A DNA stretch of 59,091 nt from NCBI RefSeq assembly GCF_000732195.1, contig NZ_JNNU01000031.1, forward strand, positions 1-59,091, given 5' to 3'. Of the stretch, positions 51,989 to 59,091 are shown piece by piece. Source of the stretch: Neorhizobium vignae (lineage in GTDB: Bacteria; Pseudomonadota; Alphaproteobacteria; Rhizobiales; Rhizobiaceae). Positions within the stretch are counted from its first letter, which is position 1. Each line of letters opens with the position of its first letter. The notes beneath the pieces were generated by a model. The model did not search any database. It worked only from the letters and a program-made list of their open reading frames with translations, and had not been told where the DNA came from. A program made the position numbers and the translations under genes.

Positions 51989-52824
51989 GCCGTTGCTCCC
52001 GCGTCGATGATCCGGATCGCCTCTGTCCATTCATGCGGTTCCACGCGCAGGAAGTGGTTGCGCTCGCGGGCCTCAAGGAAAGGCACGCCCTTCGCCATCT
52101 TCGTATCGCAGATGATGATTCTCGGCTGCGCCCCGGAATGATGACGCGCCTTGTCGAAGGCTTCGACGAGCGCATCGATGTCGTTGCCATCGACGCGCTG
52201 GACGAACCAGCCGAAGGCCTCGAACTTCAGCCCAAGCGGCTCGAAGTTGAGGACGTCGAGCGACGGACCATCGGCCTGCATCTGGTTGACGTCGACGATT
52301 CCGATCAGATTGTCGAGCTTGTAGGAACCCGCGGACATCGCCGCTTCCCAGGTCGACCCCTCATCGAGTTCGCCGTCGGAAAACAGGTTGTAGACGTAGG
52401 AGCGTGAGCCCTTGCGCTTGAGCGCCAGCGACATGCCGACAGCTATCCCGAGGCCGTGGCCAAGCGATCCGCCGGTGATCTCCATGCCGGGCGTATAGGC
52501 GGCCATGCCCGACATGGGCAGGCGGCTGTCATCCGTGCCGTAGGTCTCGAGTTCATCCTCCGGTACGATCTTCGCCTCGATCAGCGCCGCGTAAAGCGCG
52601 ATAGCATAATGGCCGATCGACAGCAGGAAGCGGTCGCGCCCTTCCCATTCCGGATCTTCCGGCCTGTAGGTCGTCGCATGGAAATAGGCGACCGCCAAAA
52701 CGTCGGCGATGCCGAGCGCCTGCGCGATATAGCCTTGGCCCTGGACCTCGCCCATGCGCAGGGCGTGCCGGCGGATGCGCCGGGCCCGTTCGGGAAGACT
52801 GATATTGTGACCGATTTGGGTCAT
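51985..52824 (-). CDS. Transketolase, N-terminal (thiamine diphosphate) subunit
   Basis: A 279-residue subunit with the TPP-binding layout: RRHALRMGEVQGQGYIAQALGIADVLAVAYF, DRFLLSIGHYAIALYAALIE, GGSLGHGLGIAVGMSLALKR, and the TPP motif FSDGELDEGSTWEAAMSAGSYKLDNLIGIVDVNQMQ with GDG-like SDG. With the partner subunit it completes one transketolase. It stands 36 bases after the SDR gene. Confidence 0.92.
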   Translation of the reverse strand: MTQIGHNISLPERARRIRRHALRMGEVQGQGYIAQALGIADVLAVAYFHATTYRPEDPEWEGRDRFLLSIGHYAIALYAALIEAKIVPEDELETYGTDDSRLPMSGMAAYTPGMEITGGSLGHGLGIAVGMSLALKRKGSRSYVYNLFSDGELDEGSTWEAAMSAGSYKLDNLIGIVDVNQMQADGPSLDVLNFEPLGLKFEAFGWFVQRVDGNDIDALVEAFDKARHHSGAQPRIIICDTKMAKGVPFLEARERNHFLRVEPHEWTEAIRIIDAGATA

Positions 52825-52860
52825 GCTTTTCCCATCCTTGTCAGGGTCTTCGCGGGCGGA

Positions 52861-53622
52861 TCAGTGGATCAGCATGCCGCCATTGACGTCGATGACCGCA
52901 CCGGTGACGTAGGCCGAGAGATCGGAAGCGAGGAAGAGGTAGATGTTGGCGACGTCGCCCGCTTCGCCCAATCGGCTGAGCGGGATGCCCTTGATGATGT
53001 CGGCGCGCATGTCGGCCGAAAGCTTGTCGCCGGTGATATCCGTCTGGATGAGGCCGGGCGTCACGCAATTGACGCGAATGCCGTTTGGACCGAACTCCCG
53101 TGCCATGGCCTTTGCGAGGCCGAGGACGCCGGCCTTGGCGGCCGAATAGTGCGGGCCGCCGAAAATGCCGCCGCCGCGTTGCGCGGAAACCGACGACATG
53201 CAGGCAATCGACCCGCCGCCGTTATCGCGCATGTTGGGGATGAAGACCTGGCTGAGGTTGAGGACGCCTGTCATATTGACGGCGACGATACGCTGCCAGT
53301 CCGCCTCAGAGATTTCGAGCGTCTTCACAGGCTGGGTGATACCGGCATTGTTGATCAGGATATGCGCCACGCCAAAGGCGGTGAGAACCTCGTCCGCCGC
53401 AGACGCGCAGGAGGCACGATCGGCCACGTCGCAGCGTATGCCAGTATGGGCGCCATGGTCGACGGGCGTGAGCTCGCCCGCGGCGGCTTTCGCCTCCTCG
53501 GCGTTGATGTCGAGAATGGCGACCCGCGCACCGTGCGATGCGAAAAGCTCCGCCGTGGCCCGGCCAATACCGCGTTTGCTCGCCGCGCCCGAAATGACCG
53601 CGGTCTTTCCCCTTAAAAGCAT
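52861..53622 (-). CDS. Short-chain dehydrogenase/reductase
   Basis: A 253-residue classical SDR. The cofactor motif is VISGAASKRGIGRATAELF (TGxxxGIG variant), with LDINAEEAK giving an NAD preference. It also has ILINNAGITQP and the catalytic SSVSAQRGGG...HYSAAKAG (Ser, Tyr, Lys), and a C-terminal GAVIDVNGGM. It should oxidise a sugar, polyol or sugar acid. It is the promoter-proximal gene of the operon; ATG 53622 has GGGAGGAGAACG upstream. It is divergent from the LysR gene. Confidence 0.92.
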   Translation of the reverse strand: MLLRGKTAVISGAASKRGIGRATAELFASHGARVAILDINAEEAKAAAGELTPVDHGAHTGIRCDVADRASCASAADEVLTAFGVAHILINNAGITQPVKTLEISEADWQRIVAVNMTGVLNLSQVFIPNMRDNGGGSIACMSSVSAQRGGGIFGGPHYSAAKAGVLGLAKAMAREFGPNGIRVNCVTPGLIQTDITGDKLSADMRADIIKGIPLSRLGEAGDVANIYLFLASDLSAYVTGAVIDVNGGMLIH

Positions 53623-53742
53623 CTCGTTCTCCTCCCGATGCCTCCCCGGCATCTGGCAATACCGTCGAATGGATCACCATCCATGAGGAGATTTCTGACC
53701 GAACGGGGCCACCGCGACAAACGCGAAGTTTACATCTATGGG

Positions 53743-53755
53743 TGAATCTGCTTCA
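53743..53755. promoter_or_regulatory. LysR T-N11-A box upstream of the regulator gene
   Basis: TGAATCTGCTTCA is a T-N11-A palindrome, with GTGAA and TTCAC half-sites at 53742-53746 and 53752-53756, eight bases before the LysR start codon. It lies in the divergent region between the regulator and the SDR operon, the usual place for an autoregulatory and activation site. Confidence 0.55.
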
Positions 53756-53763
53756 CTAATCCC

Positions 53764-54660
53764 ATGTTGCACCTCACTTCACTCTCGGCGATGCGGATCT
53801 TTGAATCGGCGGCGCGGCTTGCATCTTTCCGGGCGGCTGCAGAGGAGCTCCGTTTATCTCCAAGTGCCGTTAGTCACGCCATAAGCAAGTTGGAGCGCGA
53901 TCTCGGGACGGCCCTGTTTGAACGAACCACACGCAGCGTCGTGCTTACTCTTTCGGGTCAGACCCTGCTCAACCACGCGTCCAACGCATTTGAAGAGCTG
54001 CGCCGTGGTGTTGATCTGATTTCATCCAACAAGTCGCAATTGTTGCGCCTTCATTGCGCGCCGAGCTTCGCGGCGCAGGTGCTGTCGCCGCGCCTGCCTT
54101 ACTTTCTCAAGGAGAATCCTGGGATTGAGGTGCGGGTGGCCGCCAGCACAAACTATGCCCGTTTCGTCGATGGGCTCTTCGATGCCGATGTCGTCTATGG
54201 CGAACCATTGAATCGCGAAGACCTGATCGTAATCCCTCTTTCCGAGGAGATCGTCTCGCCGCTTTGCGCGCCCGAAATGGCGCTACAGATCAATTCCCCG
54301 CGGGATTTGCTCCGGCATCCTCTAATTCGAAGCGATCTCAAGCGGATCCAATGGATCGACTGGTTCGAAGCCAATGATCTGGGACCACCGCCGCCGCCAT
54401 CGATGAGTTTCGATCGAAGCTTCCTTGCTATCGATGCCGCGGTTAACGGCCTCGGCGTTGCGCTGGAATCTGACGTCCTGGCCAGGCGCGAGCTGGAAAA
54501 TGGCAAGCTGGTCCGTCCTCTCCATCGGATTTGTCGCGACAACCGTTACATCGGCCATTATCTCGCCTACCCCAAATCCGGCAGTCAGCGGCGACTGGCG
54601 CGCGCCTTTGCCGATTGGCTGACACGCCAATGCCTGCCGGCTGAAACTGGTTCGGGTTAG
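53764..54660 (+). CDS. LysR family transcriptional regulator (GcvA-like)
   Basis: A 298-residue regulator. The N-terminal helix-turn-helix is MRIFESAARLASFRAAAEELRLSPSAVSHAISKLERDL, and the C-terminal domain is of the GcvA/AmpR kind (FLKENPGIEVRVAASTNYARF, DADVVYGEPLNREDLIVIPL, VNGLGVALESDVLARREL). It is divergent from the ten-gene operon and almost certainly controls it, induced by a pathway metabolite. Confidence 0.92.
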   Translation: MLHLTSLSAMRIFESAARLASFRAAAEELRLSPSAVSHAISKLERDLGTALFERTTRSVVLTLSGQTLLNHASNAFEELRRGVDLISSNKSQLLRLHCAPSFAAQVLSPRLPYFLKENPGIEVRVAASTNYARFVDGLFDADVVYGEPLNREDLIVIPLSEEIVSPLCAPEMALQINSPRDLLRHPLIRSDLKRIQWIDWFEANDLGPPPPPSMSFDRSFLAIDAAVNGLGVALESDVLARRELENGKLVRPLHRICRDNRYIGHYLAYPKSGSQRRLARAFADWLTRQCLPAETGSG

Positions 54661-54798
54661 CATAGATCACCTCTTAATCGTCTCGGCCGCGACGCCCTAT
54701 TCAGCTCCCTGCGCATCCAGATAGGAAGCGGTCGACATCTCCTTTCAAAGTGGAGTTGCCCGATCAGGGCATATTCCTCATCAGTGAAATCCCGATCA

Positions 54799-56805
54799 TT
54801 AAGCAGCGGCCGGCGAGTGGCGCTTCAACAGCTCATCGACGCTGCTGATAGGGAGAGGCTTTCCGAACAAGTAGCCTTGTATTTCGCTACAGCCCTGCTC
54901 TCTCACCCGGTTCAGTTGATCGCTCGTCTCGACGCCTTCGGCAGTGGTGGTGATGCCGAGACTTACCCCCAGATCGACGACGGCCTTCACAATGGCGGCG
55001 CAATCCTTGGACTTTCCAAGTTCGCGAATGAAGGATTGGTCGATCTTGATCTTGTCAAATGGAAAGAGCCGCAGATAGCTCAACGATGAATATCCGGTCC
55101 CGAAGTCGTCCATCGCAATCCGCACCCCCAGGCTCCTGATATGGTGCAGCGTTGCCAAGGCCGTGTCGTTGTCGGTCAGCAGAACCGATTCCGTGATCTC
55201 GAGTTCAAGCCGAGATGCTGGTAACCCCGCATCGCCAAGCGCGGAGACGACGGTGTGGACAAGCGTCTGGCTCTTGAACTGGAGCGGGGAAAGATTGACG
55301 GCCACGCCGATATCGGCCGGCCAACTCGCGGCGTCTTTGCAGGCCTGGCGCAGGACCCATTCCCCGATGGGCACGATCATTCCGGTTTGCTCCGCCAGCG
55401 GGATGAACTCAGCCGGCGAAACCAGACCGCGTTCCGGGTGATGCCACCGCAGGAGGGCCTCGAACCCAACAACCTGTTCGGTTATCGTGTCCACCTGTGG
55501 CTGATAATAGAGTTCGAATTGATTGGTTTCGAGGGCCCGCTGGAGCACAGTTTCAAGATCACGGCGCGCTTGTCTGTCGACATCCATCACAGTTTCGAAG
55601 AAGCAAAAGGTGCCGCGGCCGTTCGCTTTTGCCTTATACAACGCCGTATCGGCGTGCCGCAAAAGCGAGTCGCCCATGTCGCCGTCGTCTGGGGCCATCG
55701 CAATGCCGATGCTGACGCCAATACGAATGGATTTTCCATCGATGATGAAAGCCTTGTCGATAACGTCAATAATCCGCTCGGCCAAGGATGAAGCCTGGTC
55801 TCTGCTTTGCACACCGGTCTGGAAGATAACGAATTCATCGCCGCCGAGGCGCGCGATGCTGTCGCCGTCGCGTAGACAGTCCGCGAGCCTGTCTGCAACC
55901 GCCTTGAGCAGGAGATCGCCCACGGCGTGCCCCAGGCTGTCGTTTACCTCCTTGAACCGGTCCAAATCCAAACACAGCAACGCGTTTGTCTTCCCGCTGA
56001 CTGCGAGCTCCCTGTCGATCCTCTCGCGTAACAGCGTTCGATTGGGCAATCCTGTCAGCGGATCGTGGCCAGCCATATATTTAATTTGCTCTTCCGCGCG
56101 CACCGCGTCGGTGACATCTTCATGCGCTGCGACATATCCGCCGTTTTCCATGGGACTGTGTGAGATCTTTATGACCCTGCCGTCCGTCAGGGGTATGTTC
56201 CGACTTGCCGCTGACCGTTTCAGGGAGGCTTCGACGACAACATCGAAATAGGTTTCACGATGGGCGGGCGCATTGCCGGCTGTCACTCGATAGTCAAGAA
56301 TCTGCTGCAATGATGTACCCGGTCGGGTCAGTTGCTCCGGCAAACTGTACAAGCGCGAGTACGCCGTGTTGCACAGCATCAGATTTTTGTCCGCATCGAA
56401 CATGCACAATCCGTGAGGCATGTTGGCCAAGGCCGAATCGAAAAGGCTGGTCTGTTCGGAAAGCTCTTTTTTTATCGCCGCGTGCGCTGATATATCCTTG
56501 CACTGGATCAACCAGCAGCCCTCGCCCACGGGAGTGGACGTCAAGGACAGCAGTACCTCGCCGACTTCTATTTCCTGCTGCAGCGATTTCCGTTCGGTGA
56601 CCAAGTGTGCGAGCCAAAGCCTCGTTTGGTCACAGGCAGGCAAGTGGTCAGCGATCGCTTTTGCATCCACTCCCATAGTCAGTTCCGGAATTTGCAGCAG
56701 TTGCGACAGGCGATTGTTTATCACCAGCACCCGCAGATCCGCAGAAGGGCGATGCCTTGAGTGATGTTGGCAAAAATGACCTCGAAGGGTGTGTGCATGT
56801 TCCAT
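54799..56805 (-). CDS. GGDEF-EAL protein with PAS domains, N-terminus apparently frameshifted
   Basis: The main frame encodes about 668 residues. PAS-like domains come first (LFDSALANMPHGLCMFDADKNLML, VAAHEDVTDAVRAEEQIKY). A diguanylate cyclase domain follows with DPLTGLPNRTLLRERI, an RDGD inhibitory site and intact LGGDEF. The EAL phosphodiesterase domain has FEALLRWHHPERG, LEITES, DDFGTGYSSLSYLRLFPFDKIKIDQ and EGVET. Both c-di-GMP domains look catalytic. The usual N-terminus of this family is present but in another frame: ATG 56798 with GAGGATGG upstream gives MHTPFEVIFANITQGIALL, then runs into a stop. A one-base loss near 56755 would explain it. The current frame can only start at 56805 or above. 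Confidence 0.85.
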   Translation of the reverse strand: MEHAHTLRGHFCQHHSRHRPSADLRVLVINNRLSQLLQIPELTMGVDAKAIADHLPACDQTRLWLAHLVTERKSLQQEIEVGEVLLSLTSTPVGEGCWLIQCKDISAHAAIKKELSEQTSLFDSALANMPHGLCMFDADKNLMLCNTAYSRLYSLPEQLTRPGTSLQQILDYRVTAGNAPAHRETYFDVVVEASLKRSAASRNIPLTDGRVIKISHSPMENGGYVAAHEDVTDAVRAEEQIKYMAGHDPLTGLPNRTLLRERIDRELAVSGKTNALLCLDLDRFKEVNDSLGHAVGDLLLKAVADRLADCLRDGDSIARLGGDEFVIFQTGVQSRDQASSLAERIIDVIDKAFIIDGKSIRIGVSIGIAMAPDDGDMGDSLLRHADTALYKAKANGRGTFCFFETVMDVDRQARRDLETVLQRALETNQFELYYQPQVDTITEQVVGFEALLRWHHPERGLVSPAEFIPLAEQTGMIVPIGEWVLRQACKDAASWPADIGVAVNLSPLQFKSQTLVHTVVSALGDAGLPASRLELEITESVLLTDNDTALATLHHIRSLGVRIAMDDFGTGYSSLSYLRLFPFDKIKIDQSFIRELGKSKDCAAIVKAVVDLGVSLGITTTAEGVETSDQLNRVREQGCSEIQGYLFGKPLPISSVDELLKRHSPAAA

Positions 56806-57151
56806 CCTCTGCTCGCTGGAGCATACACGTGTATGTGGTGTGGGGCGAGCCGAATGCAACGAAGCGGCATAGGGGTGCCGTTTCTTTCGGTCAGGTACCT
56901 CGTGCGCAGCCGCGGGCTATTGGGATCATTCCTCCATTGACCTCGACCGCAACATCCATTGTCATGAAGGCATCCGTGCTTCTCGCAAAGCTTCCTTAAA
57001 CCGGCACGACATGCGCGCTATCGCGGGTTGCCGCCGCGGGAATGAGGTTTGCACTGCCCGAGCTTCCGGCAGGGCTCGGGAGAGTTTGCCTTTCTAACGG
57101 AACCTCAGCGGATCCCACGCGTTCGAGTGGGTTGGAATAAGGAAAAACCTA

Positions 57152-57604
57152 ATGAAAATAATTATTAAGGCGTGCTCGCTGGCGACATTGTCACTGGCGT
57201 TTGGACTTACCTCATTCACCGCGGCTTCGGCCGTACCGCTTCCGGTAGCCAACCTTCCGCAGGTATCGGACGTTGAAGCGGTGCAGTATCGGGGCGACCG
57301 CGACTGGCGTGACCGCCGTGGATACGATGATCGTCGCGAATATCGCCGCGACGGCTATTACAACGGGCAACGTGGATATAGAGACAGACGCGCTGGCTAC
57401 CGCCGCCACAGCGACGGTTTCTGGTACCCTCTTGCCGCATTCGGTGCTGCCGCTATCATCGGCGGTGCCATCGCGAGCCAGCCTCGCGCGGGCGGCGGCC
57501 ATGTGCAATGGTGCGCAAACCGCTATCAGTCCTATCGCGCTTACGACAACACGTATTCGCCGCGCGCAGGCGTGCGGGCGACCTGTTCATCGCCCTATAG
57601 GTAA
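57152..57604 (+). CDS. BA14K family envelope protein
   Basis: A 150-residue exported protein. The signal peptide ends near FTAASA-VPL. A long Arg/Asp/Tyr-rich repeat (DRDWRDRRGYDDRREYRRDG and more) is followed by a glycine-rich hydrophobic patch (AFGAAAIIGGAIA) and the C-terminal BA14K signature HVQWCANRYQSYRAYDNTYSPRAGVRATC. Members are rhizobial and brucella envelope proteins with lectin-like or immunogenic properties. The ribosome site is AAGGAAAAACCT before ATG 57152. Confidence 0.85.
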   Translation: MKIIIKACSLATLSLAFGLTSFTAASAVPLPVANLPQVSDVEAVQYRGDRDWRDRRGYDDRREYRRDGYYNGQRGYRDRRAGYRRHSDGFWYPLAAFGAAAIIGGAIASQPRAGGGHVQWCANRYQSYRAYDNTYSPRAGVRATCSSPYR

Positions 57605-57931
57605 AGCCGGCTCAGAATAGGCGCTCTTGTTCTCGTGGCCCTTCCTGATGAAGCCGTTCAATCGACAGATCGCGCGGCGGCTTCATCCCCCTGAACTCGC
57701 TCTTTCCCGAACCGCTGGCCGTCCCGTCCGTTCATCGAGGAGCAGAGTCGTGCCCGCCGCTCGTTCGTAAGTTGTGGCGTCCGCATCTGCCGACCCTCCT
57801 CAGCAAAGGAGTGGGGTCGGAAAAAGAAGCATAGATGGTTGTGTCTTCCTGTGTGAAAGTGAGACACAATTAACCTCTCGGTAATGAAGCCGGAGCATGA
57901 GTCTGCAGCTCAATCGCTGAGAGGTTTTGTC
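57605..57931. other. Intergenic region with a doubtful small minus-strand frame
   Basis: No clear gene. On the minus strand a 42-codon frame (57786-57658, beginning MRTPQLTNERRARLCSSM) has GAGGAGG eight bases before its ATG, but no recognisable domain, and it may be chance. An imperfect stem around 57794-57820 (GACCCTCCT...AGGAGTGGGGTC) flanks that ribosome site. Confidence 0.3.
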
Positions 57932-58057
57932 ATGCGTGTTCCCGGTGGTGCTGTGCTTTTGGTTATCCCGATTATTGCGGTGTTGCTGTTTGGCGCGTCG
58001 CTCGCTTGGGACCAACTCGACAAATTCGATCCCATCGTGACGGGCACTATCCGATAG
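57932..58057 (+). CDS. Small membrane peptide, 41 residues
   Basis: The frame reads MRVPGGAVLLVIPIIAVLLFGASL followed by a short polar end (WDQLDKFDPIVTGTIR). A single membrane segment covers residues 6-24. GAGAGG lies seven bases before the ATG. I do not recognise a family; short rhizobial peptides with a single helix and a TGTI/TGSI-like tail are common. It could be a small envelope or regulatory peptide. Confidence 0.55.
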   Translation: MRVPGGAVLLVIPIIAVLLFGASLAWDQLDKFDPIVTGTIR

Positions 58058-58144
58058 AAAGATAGGTTATGCCGTCCTCAACCACTTCCCAAGTTCGCCT
58101 TTGGTGAGGAAGAGCTTGGCCAGTGGAGGCCGGTTGTCATCGGC

Positions 58145-58279
58145 ATGAGCCCCATCTTCAGGGGGCGGGAAATCGCACTCGCCGAGAGCGCTGTGTTGTG
58201 TGCGTTCGATGGTCGTAACACACCCGACGAAGGTCGCGAAAAATTTGAGGCGGCTCTCGCATCGGCGCAATTGAACTGA
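58145..58279 (+). CDS. Doubtful small protein frame, 44 residues
   Basis: The frame MSPIFRGREIALAESAVLCA...FEAALASAQLN has coding-like third positions, and the frame stays open upstream to 58058 without another start codon (reading EEELGQWRPVVIG). No good ribosome site precedes the ATG. It may be a real short protein or the 3' part of one whose start was lost. A competing minus-strand frame is less convincing. Confidence 0.3.
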   Translation: MSPIFRGREIALAESAVLCAFDGRNTPDEGREKFEAALASAQLN

Positions 58280-58381
58280 AGCGGAACGAAGGCGATGCTG
58301 GCCCGTTCCTGTCTAACCCTGACCTCCACATCAATGGGCCGGACATCCGGCGCCGTGGACCATCAGCGGAAAGGCATTCTC

Positions 58382-58675
58382 ATGAAAAATCTCCTTGTTC
58401 TCACCGCCGCTCTGGTCGCCCTGGCGGGGGACGGTTTTGCTCAACAACCGACCGTCGCTCCGCCCAGTGAGAAAGCTGTAGAATTCGTCCGCAGGCAGCC
58501 TATGCCAGGTAACCCTGTGCAAGTCAGTGAAAACCTCGTCATCGGTCGGCCAATACCAAGCAACCTCATGTTATCGCCGATTCCGGACTCGCCCGATTAT
58601 GCATTCGCCATCGTCAACCAGAAGCGCCTGATCATCGACCCCAAGAACTTTGTCATCATACAGATCCTCGATTGA
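58382..58675 (+). CDS. DUF1236-like secreted protein
   Basis: A 97-residue protein with a signal peptide (KNLLVLTAALVALAGDGFA, cleaved before QQPT) and one C-terminal DUF1236-type module: GRPIPSNLMLSPIPDSPDYAFAI, ending KRLIIDPKNFVIIQILD. Such proteins are small periplasmic or surface proteins of rhizobia, function unknown. ATG 58382 follows GGAAAGG at a suitable distance. Confidence 0.75.
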   Translation: MKNLLVLTAALVALAGDGFAQQPTVAPPSEKAVEFVRRQPMPGNPVQVSENLVIGRPIPSNLMLSPIPDSPDYAFAIVNQKRLIIDPKNFVIIQILD

Positions 58676-58845
58676 CACATGCATGATCCTGTCCGCCGGC
58701 GATTGACCAGGCTACGCCTCAATATGTGTGAAGGGACGATGCTACTCGACCGAAGGCACCTGCGGAAATAACCCTCGACAATCCGCCTCCACCACCGCCT
58801 GCCCGGCGCGCTCGATACCGGCAAAACAATCCCGGGGTTGGGTGG

Positions 58846-59091
58846 TTACTCGGTGGCTGAGACAAGGCCCAGCGCCAGGGCATATAGCGGAACAATCCAG
58901 AGGAGGGTGGCAAGAAACCCGGAGAACCAGAACCGCCTTGGTATGTCATCGTCCGCCAGCCGGCGTATCCGGCGTGGCGGCGCGTGGGTCTCCGACCTCC
59001 TCCATAGCAGGCCGGTGAAAAACAACCAGCTTGCAAGTCCGCCGATCAATGTCACGGCACAGAACAAAACCATACCTACACCGATCGCCAA
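58846..59091 (-). CDS. Small membrane protein, partial at the window edge
   Basis: The 81 visible residues contain two membrane segments (VGMVLFCAVTLIGGLASWLFFTGLLW and FWFSGFLATLLWIVPLYALALGLV) separated by a basic loop (APPRRIRRLADDDIPRR). The frame runs to the last base of the window and may continue, so the start is unknown. No family is recognised. Confidence 0.5.
   Translation of the reverse strand: MAIGVGMVLFCAVTLIGGLASWLFFTGLLWRRSETHAPPRRIRRLADDDIPRRFWFSGFLATLLWIVPLYALALGLVSATE

Noticed and set aside
56860..57151. GC-rich hairpin CCCGAGC/GCTCGGG near 57059 and a short plus frame ending ASVLLAKLP
   Set aside because: The hairpin lacks a clear T-run, and the frame has no start signal or known relatives; it could be chance.
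58067..58270. Minus-strand 67-codon frame ending LTKGELGKWLRTA
   Set aside because: No ribosome site or family; the opposite-strand frame has more coding-like third positions, though it too is doubtful.
58719..59036. Minus-strand 105-codon frame overlapping the membrane protein
   Set aside because: Low-complexity, Arg/Gly/Pro-rich translation typical of a shadow frame; the hydrophobic frame 58846-59091 is more protein-like.

Overview
The window looks like chromosome from a Rhizobiaceae alphaproteobacterium (Rhizobium, Neorhizobium, Agrobacterium or Ensifer type). The reasons are high-GC coding with strong third-position GC, rhizobial marker families (BA14K, DUF1236, HWE/HisKA_2 and FixJ-type two-component proteins, many CUT1, CUT2 and TRAP importers), and a small RNA with the three-hairpin, anti-Shine-Dalgarno-loop layout of the alpha-r14 (NfeR1) family. 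No rRNA, tRNA, CRISPR array or intact insertion sequence was seen. All names come from reading the sequence; no database search was run.

Layout. 1-1336: decayed large serine recombinase, with the catalytic domain missing and a frameshift. 1647-3217: LOV blue-light sensor kinase coupled to a lone receiver protein; the kinase ATP-binding site looks degenerate. 3289-10147: divergent lipid-modification locus with two cyclopropane-synthase-type methyltransferases, a flavin oxidoreductase, DUF1295, DUF1365, DUF2147 and DUF2177 proteins. 10306-12544: DUF4394 protein divergent from an ECF sigma factor and its membrane anti-sigma factor, which may control the lipid locus. 12635-21302: GntR-controlled locus with a TIM-barrel protein and a Tm-1-like protein on one strand, and a complete CUT1 sugar importer with a Gfo/Idh/MocA dehydrogenase and a cupin on the other. 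21561-26349: YdeP-type molybdoenzyme divergent from an MFS exporter and a flavin monooxygenase.

26441-31173 (minus strand): sensor kinase, FixJ-type regulator, lone receiver, UBP-type zinc finger and a cyclic-nucleotide-domain, thioredoxin-reductase-like flavoprotein, arranged as one operon. 31278-31415: alpha-r14-type sRNA. 31546-34930: Dps, a Tat-exported alpha/beta hydrolase, a cupin and a LysR regulator. 35043-37606: RidA and a flavin monooxygenase divergent from a TetR repressor over a clear double operator. 37646-37753: dead fabF fragment. 37830-43498: TetR, RND efflux adaptor and pump, and a second TetR.

43589-53622 (minus strand): ten-gene catabolic operon with an SDR, a split transketolase, a TRAP importer, a CUT2 ABC importer and an amidohydrolase-family lactonase candidate, with a divergent LysR regulator at 53764. 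54799-56805: GGDEF-EAL protein whose N-terminus appears frameshifted. 57152-59091: small envelope and secreted proteins (BA14K, a 41-residue membrane peptide, DUF1236) and a partial membrane protein at the edge.

The window is therefore mostly accessory metabolism and stress biology: substrate import and oxidation operons, each with a local regulator, plus envelope, redox and light signalling modules.
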